Assembly (NCBI GenBank): GCA_964370295.1
Contig: CAYJIR010000029.1
Coordinates: forward strand, 1 to 27,770
Length of the DNA: 27,770 nucleotides
Direction: 5' to 3'
Source: JAAYCI01 sp964370295
Lineage (GTDB): Bacteria > Bacillota > Clostridia > Oscillospirales > Ruminococcaceae
Under the pieces are notes generated by a model. It did not search any database and was not told where the DNA came from. It was given only the letters and a program-made list of their open reading frames with translations. Of this stretch, positions 22,529-27,770 are shown piece by piece; positions within the stretch are counted from its first letter, which is position 1; each line of letters begins with the position of its first letter. The position numbers and the translations under genes are program-made.

Positions 22529-23857
22529 CTACAGTTCGTTTACCAAGGCATACTCTGTGGCCCAACCGTCCACAAAGGCAGTTTCCACACCGGCCCAATC
22601 GCCCGTGTTGGCCGCATAGGCGGTTAATGCCGTGCCAAGGCCATTTTTCCATTCTTCGCTGGGCATGGTGGTGAAGCACCAAGCCACGCTGGTTTTGCCA
22701 TCGGCAATGTACTCGTCTGCCGCCAGCACCAATGGATTTTGTGGCAAAAATTCTTCGGTAAAGCCGTTAAACGGTGCCACAAAGCCCATGTCTTGCGACA
22801 ACACGGTTTTGGCTGTTTCGTTGGTGACACACCAATACATAAAGTCTAACGTGGCCTGTATATCTTCGGCGGAAGCGTTTTTGTTAACACACCAATAGTT
22901 TTCACAACCCGTCACCAGGCCCTGGTTTTCTTCGCCCTCTGCGCCGATATAAATAGGCAACATGCCCAAATTATCGTCGCCCAGTGCGCTAATGTCGTTG
23001 TAGGCCCAAGTTCCATTTTGATAGAACACGGCCTCGCCGTTTACAAACTCTGCCACGGCATCGTCGCCGGTTTTGGCACTGAGCTGATCGGGCGTGGTGG
23101 TGGCGTTGTTGATGTACAAGTCCCAAATATTTTTGTAGTTTTCAAGGTAGGTTCCCTGGATGGCCGGCGAGCTGGTGATGCCCTCTTGCTCATACTCATA
23201 GTAGATGGGCAAATTGGCAAGGTGGGTTTTAAAGCGCCAGTCCGAGCTTGGGTCCATGCCGGCCGAAGTGAAGGCACCCAAAACACCCAATTCGTCTTTG
23301 CGTGCTTGAATATCCTCTGCCACGGCTTTTAAATCGTCAAAACTTTGGATGTCTTCGGCGGTGTAGCCGGCGGCTTCCAAAAGTGCCTTGTTGTAGATGA
23401 TGCCATAGGTTTCAATCACATAGCCAACACCGTTCACCACATCGCCGTCTTTAAGGGCGAATTCGTCGCTACGCAGTTCGCCATACACATCGCTGCCGGC
23501 CAAATCGTAGGTGTAGTCTATCCAGTTGGCAAGGCCCACGGGCCCGTTCACCTGAAACAAGGTGGGGGCTTCACTTTTCCCCATTTCCGACATCAGCGTG
23601 GTTTCGTATTCGCCGCTGGCGGCGGTTACCACGGTGACAGGCACGCCGGTTTCCTCGGTATACATTGCGGCCAGTTCCTGCCATTGTGCATCTTGTTCGG
23701 GCTTAAAATTCAAATAGTACACGCTGCCGCCTTCGCCGCTTGCTACGGCCTCGCCGCTTGCCGCCGCCTCGCCACTGCCCTCTGTTGTGCCGCTGCAAGC
23801 GGCCAAAGACAAGGCCATGCTAAGCCCCAGTGCTATTGCCAGAAATTTTTTCATCAT
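22529..23857 (-). CDS. Maltodextrin-binding lipoprotein of ABC transporter
   Basis: This 442-residue extracellular receptor captures sugar and passes it to the permease pair. ATG 23857 follows GGGAGG by 5 bases; an ATG directly after it (23854) is equivalent. The N-terminus is a lipoprotein signal peptide (MMKKFLAIALGLSMALSLAA, then Cys21 as lipid anchor). A Gly/Ser/Glu/Ala linker with repeated ASGEA units follows (about 22-45). The mature part (VYYLNFKPEQDAQWQELAAM, then ETGVPVTVVTAASGEYETTL) is a CUT1-type solute-binding protein. The sugar is inferred from malQ in the operon; other alpha-glucosides are possible. Confidence 0.88.
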   Translation of the reverse strand: MMKKFLAIALGLSMALSLAACSGTTEGSGEAAASGEAVASGEGGSVYYLNFKPEQDAQWQELAAMYTEETGVPVTVVTAASGEYETTLMSEMGKSEAPTLFQVNGPVGLANWIDYTYDLAGSDVYGELRSDEFALKDGDVVNGVGYVIETYGIIYNKALLEAAGYTAEDIQSFDDLKAVAEDIQARKDELGVLGAFTSAGMDPSSDWRFKTHLANLPIYYEYEQEGITSSPAIQGTYLENYKNIWDLYINNATTTPDQLSAKTGDDAVAEFVNGEAVFYQNGTWAYNDISALGDDNLGMLPIYIGAEGEENQGLVTGCENYWCVNKNASAEDIQATLDFMYWCVTNETAKTVLSQDMGFVAPFNGFTEEFLPQNPLVLAADEYIADGKTSVAWCFTTMPSEEWKNGLGTALTAYAANTGDWAGVETAFVDGWATEYALVNEL

Positions 23858-23993
23858 GCAAACCTCCCATTTTGCCCCAAAGGGCTTGTTTTTTCGGCCA
23901 GGCCATCCTCTTTTGCCTAACCGCCATGCTATGTGTATCGGCCGGGCCGATTTCCACCTAAGAGCAACTTTTTTTATTTGTAAATTTAAAATT

Positions 23994-24022
23994 ATCATAT
24001 CATTTTGCAAGGTACTTGTCAA
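23994..24022 (-). promoter_or_regulatory. Promoter of the maltodextrin operon
   Basis: On the minus strand a perfect TTGACA (24022-24017) and TATGAT (23999-23994) are spaced by 17 bases, with TGA before the -10. A regulator of sugar uptake would be expected to bind nearby, but I see no clear LacI-family or catabolite operator. Confidence 0.8.
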
Positions 24023-24081
24023 CAAAAATAATGGTGAAATCTGCAAAAAAATGGTTGTTTTTTTTATTTTTTTTGCAACAA

Positions 24082-24110
24082 TTGAATTTGTAATATTTTT
24101 TTGATACACT
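24082..24110 (+). promoter_or_regulatory. Promoter of ptsI
   Basis: TTGAAT and TACACT are spaced by 17 bases, with an extended TGA before the -10, giving a leader of about 30 bases. Long A/T-tracts (24041-24074) lie upstream and could act as a curved or UP-like element shared with the divergent promoter. Another possible pair, TTGATA/TATTAT at 24102-24129, would leave almost no leader. Confidence 0.5.
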
Positions 24111-24145
24111 AATATTAATATGTATTATACATAAAGGGGGCTGCT

Positions 24146-25765
24146 ATGATTACTTTGCAGGGAACGGGGGTCTCTCCGGGCATCGCATTGGGTACGCTAT
24201 GTTTTTGTGCACGCAGTTTTCCCCATTTGCACGAGTGCACTTTTGAAGACAACAAAGCGGAAAAAGAGCGTTTTGCCAAGGCCGTGCAAAAAGCGCAAAA
24301 CCACCTCGACGAGCTCGCCGCCCAAAGCGAGGGAATTGCCGGCATCCAAACCGCTCAAATTTTGGGCATCCATAAAATGATCCTGGACGACTTCACCTTT
24401 GTGGAAACCGTGCATGGGTATATCGACAACGAAAAACAATGTGCACAGCAGGCCGTGGCCAAAACCATAGAAGAGTTTGTGGCACGTTTCGCCGCCATGG
24501 AAGACAGCTATTTCCGTGCCCGCGCGGCCGATATTGAAGACGTGGGCATGCGTGTGATAGAGGCTCTTCGGGGGCAAAGTGAAGAGCCCGGGCAAACTTG
24601 CCCCGCGGGCATTTTTGCCGGCGAGCAATTTTCTCCCAGCGAAACGGCGCGTTTTAACCGCAGCCGTGTTTCGGCGCTGGCTTTGCAAAAAGGGCATATA
24701 AACTCTCATGCCACCATTTTGGCACGCACCTTGGGCATCCCCACGGTTTTGGGCTTGCAAGACGCTTTAAAACCCGAATTCAACGGCCTTTTTGCCATTC
24801 TAGACGGCGAAACAGGCCAGCTTATTGTAGAACCCACGCCCGAAATACGCGCGCATTACGAAGAAAAGAAAGCCCTGCAAGAACGCCAAAACGAAAGCCT
24901 GCAAGAGCTGCGTTTGCAGGCCACTTGCACAAAAGACGGGCGTAGCCTCGCCCTTTATGTCAATTTGGGTGCCATAGAAGACATCCCCACTGCGTTCGCC
25001 TGCGGGGCCGAGGGCGTAGGCCTTTTCCGCAGCGAATTTCTATTTTTGCACCGCCACACCCTGCCCGGCGAAGAAGAACAGTTCGAGGCCTACCGCACCC
25101 TGGCAGAAAAGCTGGAGGGCCGCCCCGTCACCATACGCACGCTGGACATCGGCGCAGACAAACCCCTGCCCACCCTGTCGCTTGCCCCCGAAGAAAACCC
25201 CGCCTTGGGCGTGCGTGGCATCCGCTTCAGTTTGCAGCATCCCACCATTTTTAAAACACAATTGCGTGCCATATACCGCGCTTCGGCCTTTGGCAAAGTG
25301 CTGGTGATGTTGCCCATGATAAGCACTGTACAAGAACTGCGCGAAGCCAAGGCCCTGGCCGACCAAACAAGGCAGGAACTGCAACGCGAAGGCTACACTT
25401 TTAAAAAGGACCTTCCACTGGGCATCATGATAGAAACACCGGCCGCCGCCCTTTCCAGCGCAGAGCTCGCCAAAGAGGCCGATTTTTTCAGCATTGGAAC
25501 CAACGATTTAACACAATATACTTTGGCGCTCGACCGGCAAAACCCCCTGTTCGATGCCCTGCACAACCCACCCCAACAAGCGGTGTTGCAACTGATCGAA
25601 CACAGCTGCCAAAGTGCCCATGCGGCAGGCATCCCCGTAAGCCTTTGCGGCGAATTGGCCGCCGAAAAGGCACTCACCCCTTATTTTTTAAATTTGGGGC
25701 TACACAGTTTGTCGGTTATAGCGCCCGCCGTTTTGCCCTTGCGCAAACATATTTGCAGTTTATAG
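24146..25765 (+). CDS. ptsI: PTS Enzyme I (phosphoenolpyruvate-protein phosphotransferase)
   Basis: This 539-residue cytoplasmic enzyme takes phosphate from PEP and gives it to HPr, starting sugar uptake by the PTS. ATG 24146 (MITLQGTGVSPGIALGT) has an AAAGGGGG site. The N-terminal part binds HPr (helical, about 30-140). The active-site His188 lies in HINSHATILART (E. coli His189). The PEP-binding barrel shows GAEGVGLFRSEFLF with Arg295, IRTLDIGADKPLP, VLVMLPMISTVQEL, IGTNDLTQYTLALDRQ and Cys501 in SLCGELAAEK. All are intact. It is monocistronic, without the usual ptsH neighbour, and is divergent from a non-PTS maltodextrin operon, so HPr must be encoded elsewhere. Confidence 0.96.
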   Translation: MITLQGTGVSPGIALGTLCFCARSFPHLHECTFEDNKAEKERFAKAVQKAQNHLDELAAQSEGIAGIQTAQILGIHKMILDDFTFVETVHGYIDNEKQCAQQAVAKTIEEFVARFAAMEDSYFRARAADIEDVGMRVIEALRGQSEEPGQTCPAGIFAGEQFSPSETARFNRSRVSALALQKGHINSHATILARTLGIPTVLGLQDALKPEFNGLFAILDGETGQLIVEPTPEIRAHYEEKKALQERQNESLQELRLQATCTKDGRSLALYVNLGAIEDIPTAFACGAEGVGLFRSEFLFLHRHTLPGEEEQFEAYRTLAEKLEGRPVTIRTLDIGADKPLPTLSLAPEENPALGVRGIRFSLQHPTIFKTQLRAIYRASAFGKVLVMLPMISTVQELREAKALADQTRQELQREGYTFKKDLPLGIMIETPAAALSSAELAKEADFFSIGTNDLTQYTLALDRQNPLFDALHNPPQQAVLQLIEHSCQSAHAAGIPVSLCGELAAEKALTPYFLNLGLHSLSVIAPAVLPLRKHICSL

Positions 25766-25930
25766 TTTTGCCCACATTGGCTCTATCCATCGTGCAGGCA
25801 CAAATCTATACAACAAAAAATAACGCCAAGTGCCAGCAAGCGAAAAATGCCACACAAGTGCCTGTATGTGATGGGCAACTTTGCGGCATTTTTCTGCCTG
25901 ACGACACAATGCGTGCTTTACGACGATAGA

Positions 25931-25956
25931 AGAGCCCCCACGATTGTGGGGGCTCT
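25931..25956. terminator. Strong hairpin between convergent ptsI and ftsZ
   Basis: AGAGCCCCCAC and GTGGGGGCTCT form an 11-bp perfect stem with a GATT loop. There is no clear T-tract on either side, so it may act as a less typical terminator or an mRNA 3'-end stabiliser. The stretch 25766-25930 has no gene that I can support. Confidence 0.65.
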
Positions 25957-25979
25957 TAGACTGTCAAAAAAACTACAGG

Positions 25980-27119
25980 TTAACTCTCTTTGGTGTTGTT
26001 GCCTCGGTTGTTCAGCAAGTTGATGATATCATCGATATAGGTATCATCACTTGAAGCCTGCGGTGCCTCGGCCGGCTCGCTTGGCGCAGCGGGCTCTTCA
26101 GCGGCGGCAGCAAAGGCATAGCCGCCTTTTTTGGGTGTAACCGCTGCGTTGGGGGCGATATTTCCCGTGTCAAATCCTGTGGCCACCACGGTGATACGCA
26201 TAGAATCTTTCACACTTTCGTCGAAAGTGGCACCCCAAATGATGTTTGCGTCGGGGTGGGCTGCGTCTGTGATGTTGGTAGCGGCCACCTCCACATCTTC
26301 CAATGCCACATCGGGCGAGGCGGCAATATTGATGATAACACCGCGTGCGCCCGCAATGCTGGTTTCCAAAAGGGGGCTGGTAACGGCCGCCATGGCGGCA
26401 TCCACAGCCATGTTGCCGCCGTGGGCCTCGCCCACACCCATATGGGCATAGCCGGCGTCGCGCATCACGTTGCGCACATCAGCAAAATCCAAGTTGATAA
26501 AGCTGGGCACATTCACCAGCGAAGAAATGCTTTCTACGCCTTGGCGCAACACATTGTCTGCGGCCGCAAAAGCATTCGCCATGGTGATTTTTTCTTGGCT
26601 AATCAGTTTTAAGCGCTCGTTGGGGATCACAATCAAGCTGTCCACGCGCTCTAGCAGGGCACGTATTCCCTCTTCGGCCTTGTTCATTTTCATGCGGCCT
26701 TCAAAGGCAAAGGGCTTTGTTACAATGCCCACGGTTAATATACCCATCTCTTTGGCAATTTCCGCCACCACGGGTGCAGCACCCGTACCCGTGCCACCGC
26801 CCATGCCCGCCGTAAGGAAGGCCATCTGGCTGCCTTTTAATGCGTTGGCAATTTCGTCTCGGCTTTCCTCGGCACTGCGTTGACCAATTTCCGGGTCTCC
26901 GCCTGCGCCGCGACCCCGTGTCAGCTTAGAGCCCAGTTGCACTTTTTGGGTGGATTTAGAGATAAACAGCACCATTTGGTCTGTGTTCATTGTGATGAAC
27001 TCCACACCTTGTAGGCCGTACTCTATCATCCGGTTCACAGCGTTTCCGCCACCGCCGCCAATACCTACAACTTTAATATTGGTTACGTTTTGCATCTCTT
27101 CGTCGAGAACAAAGGCCAT
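25980..27119 (-). CDS. ftsZ: Cell division protein FtsZ
   Basis: This 379-residue tubulin-like GTPase polymerises at mid-cell to form the division ring. ATG 27119 (MAFVLDEEMQNVTNIKVVGI) follows GGGAGG. Marks are the glycine-rich GTP-binding loops (GIGGGGGNAVNRM; GRGAGGDPEIG; tubulin signature GGGTGTG at 107-113) and the T7 loop NLDFADV (209-215), whose Asp completes the next subunit's GTPase site. After about residue 320 comes an Ala/Pro/Glu-rich linker, then a C-terminal peptide (DDTYIDDIINLLNNRG) taking the place of the usual FtsA/SepF-binding tail. It lies downstream of ftsQ/divIB on the same strand, as in division clusters. The downstream hairpin ends the unit. Confidence 0.97.
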   Translation of the reverse strand: MAFVLDEEMQNVTNIKVVGIGGGGGNAVNRMIEYGLQGVEFITMNTDQMVLFISKSTQKVQLGSKLTRGRGAGGDPEIGQRSAEESRDEIANALKGSQMAFLTAGMGGGTGTGAAPVVAEIAKEMGILTVGIVTKPFAFEGRMKMNKAEEGIRALLERVDSLIVIPNERLKLISQEKITMANAFAAADNVLRQGVESISSLVNVPSFINLDFADVRNVMRDAGYAHMGVGEAHGGNMAVDAAMAAVTSPLLETSIAGARGVIINIAASPDVALEDVEVAATNITDAAHPDANIIWGATFDESVKDSMRITVVATGFDTGNIAPNAAVTPKKGGYAFAAAAEEPAAPSEPAEAPQASSDDTYIDDIINLLNNRGNNTKES

Positions 27120-27151
27120 TTTTCTTCCTCCCGCTGTAATTACTCTTATTT

Positions 27152-27180
27152 ACAATAACAGAATCATACCATAAATTCAA
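27152..27180 (-). promoter_or_regulatory. Candidate promoter of ftsZ
   Basis: On the minus strand TTGAAT (27180-27175) and TATTGT (27157-27152) are spaced by 17 bases. An overlapping extended -10, TGGTATGAT (TATGAT at 27168-27163), is an alternative. Either would let ftsZ be expressed apart from ftsQ. Confidence 0.4.
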
Positions 27181-27264
27181 GGGGGTTGGGCATGGTTTGT
27201 ACAAATTATTTAAACTTTTCCCCTTTTTTGCACCTTTTGGCGCAAATGTTATCACTTCTTGCCC

Positions 27265-27770
27265 TTATTCGGGCGTAAACCATACTCTGTCTGTAGTGAC
27301 GGGGTATGCGCTTGCATTCAACACCCCACGGTCGCCCTCTGTAATCATGCCCGCCTCCTCGCTTTGCAGCAGCACGCTTACAAATTCTATTTTTTCCTCT
27401 ATGTGGTTATAGCCCCCAAGCTCCACGGTGATTCTGTCTTCATAACGAAAGCGCAGATGCAAAGGGTCGCTCACATCCATCCATGTCACTTCTTCAAAAC
27501 CGGCATCGTCCAAAAGTTGCAATAGGTTTTGAAATTGAACCAAATCTGTGCCGGTGGGCTCATCCTCCTCTGCACTCGAGGCATCGTCTTGGCTTTGCAC
27601 CTCGGACGCATCACTTGGCGCCCCAGAGGCGACACTTGTGCTTTGCGCCTGTGCTTCATCTGTCGCAGGGTCTACCGCCGCAGGGTCTGCCGCAGGGTCT
27701 AACGCAGGGTCTACCGCCGCAGGGTCAGCCGCAGGGTCCGCCGCAGGCGCCGCCGCCGCAGCCGCCGCCG
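27265..27770 (-). CDS. ftsQ: Cell division protein FtsQ/DivIB, C-terminal part (runs off right edge)
   Basis: The frame is open from the window edge to TAA at 27265, giving about 168 residues. The last ~95 residues (LVQFQNLLQLLDDAGFEEVT, then DPLHLRFRYEDRITVELGGY and TDRVWFTPE) match the end of clostridial FtsQ/DivIB, the membrane protein that links division-ring assembly with septal wall synthesis. Before it is a long Ala/Pro/Asp-rich tract (repeats of DPAA, about 40-50 residues) that looks unstructured, encoded by tandem 12-15-bp GC-rich DNA repeats at 27664-27770. The start and membrane helix are not visible. It lies upstream of ftsZ on the same strand, with a 145-base gap. The FtsQ call is from the C-terminal pattern and context. 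Confidence 0.65.
   Translation of the reverse strand, partial: AAAAAAAPAADPAADPAAVDPALDPAADPAAVDPATDEAQAQSTSVASGAPSDASEVQSQDDASSAEEDEPTGTDLVQFQNLLQLLDDAGFEEVTWMDVSDPLHLRFRYEDRITVELGGYNHIEEKIEFVSVLLQSEEAGMITEGDRGVLNASAYPVTTDRVWFTPE
27664..27770. repeat. GC-rich tandem repeat in ftsQ
   Basis: The plus strand repeats GCAGGGTCTRCCGCC-like units with variations, changing into a GCC trinucleotide run at the window edge. It codes for Asp-Pro-Ala-Ala repeats and then poly-Ala on the minus strand. It is likely to vary in length between strains and may limit the assembly here. Confidence 0.8.

Overview
The window looks like a chromosomal segment of a Gram-positive bacterium of the class Clostridia. 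The signs are near-consensus AGGAGG-type ribosome binding sites on most genes, a clostridial-type PurA (NWGDEGKG variant), a FtsQ/DivIB gene directly followed by ftsZ, a lipoprotein-based maltodextrin ABC importer, and a prophage built from families typical of Firmicutes phages. A run of exactly 100 N (11895-11994) shows that this is a draft or metagenome scaffold. The species cannot be told from the sequence alone.

Region 1 (1 to about 13490) is one end of a compact prophage. The lytic genes lie on the minus strand and read right to left: a small ORF, replisome organiser, helicase loader/inhibitor, sigma-region-4-like late regulator, small terminase-position protein, large terminase, portal, zinc-ribbon protein, scaffold, coat, small head proteins, head-tail connector, a large tail-hub protein and a tail fibre that runs off the left edge. 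The order terminase - portal - scaffold - coat - connector - tail hub - fibre is that of P22-like viruses, and no tape-measure gene is seen, so a short-tailed (podovirus) virion is the best guess. A LexA/CI-type repressor (12872-13489, plus strand) faces the early operon across a divergent promoter/operator region. No integrase or lysis genes are inside the window; they would have to lie beyond the left edge.

Region 2 (13531-18680) is host sequence: a membrane-bound diguanylate cyclase, a MATE exporter and adenylosuccinate synthase, separated by clear bidirectional terminators.

Region 3 (19009-24022) is a maltodextrin operon on the minus strand: substrate-binding lipoprotein, a leaky terminator-like hairpin, two permeases and a translationally coupled 4-alpha-glucanotransferase (MalQ). 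There is no ATPase gene, so a shared MsmX-type ATPase elsewhere is expected. Divergent from it is a single-gene unit for PTS Enzyme I (24146-25765, plus).

Region 4 (25931-27770) is part of the division cluster: ftsZ and, upstream on the same strand, the 3' part of ftsQ/divIB with an unusual Ala-Pro-Asp repeat tract running off the right edge.

I found no tRNA, rRNA, CRISPR array or insertion sequence, and no clear sign of a wholly unknown system. The most unusual material is in the prophage: a Cys-rich insertion in the portal next to a zinc-ribbon gene, hairpins around the coat-gene cluster, several very small genes, and a 38-bp repeat at the end of the late-regulator gene.
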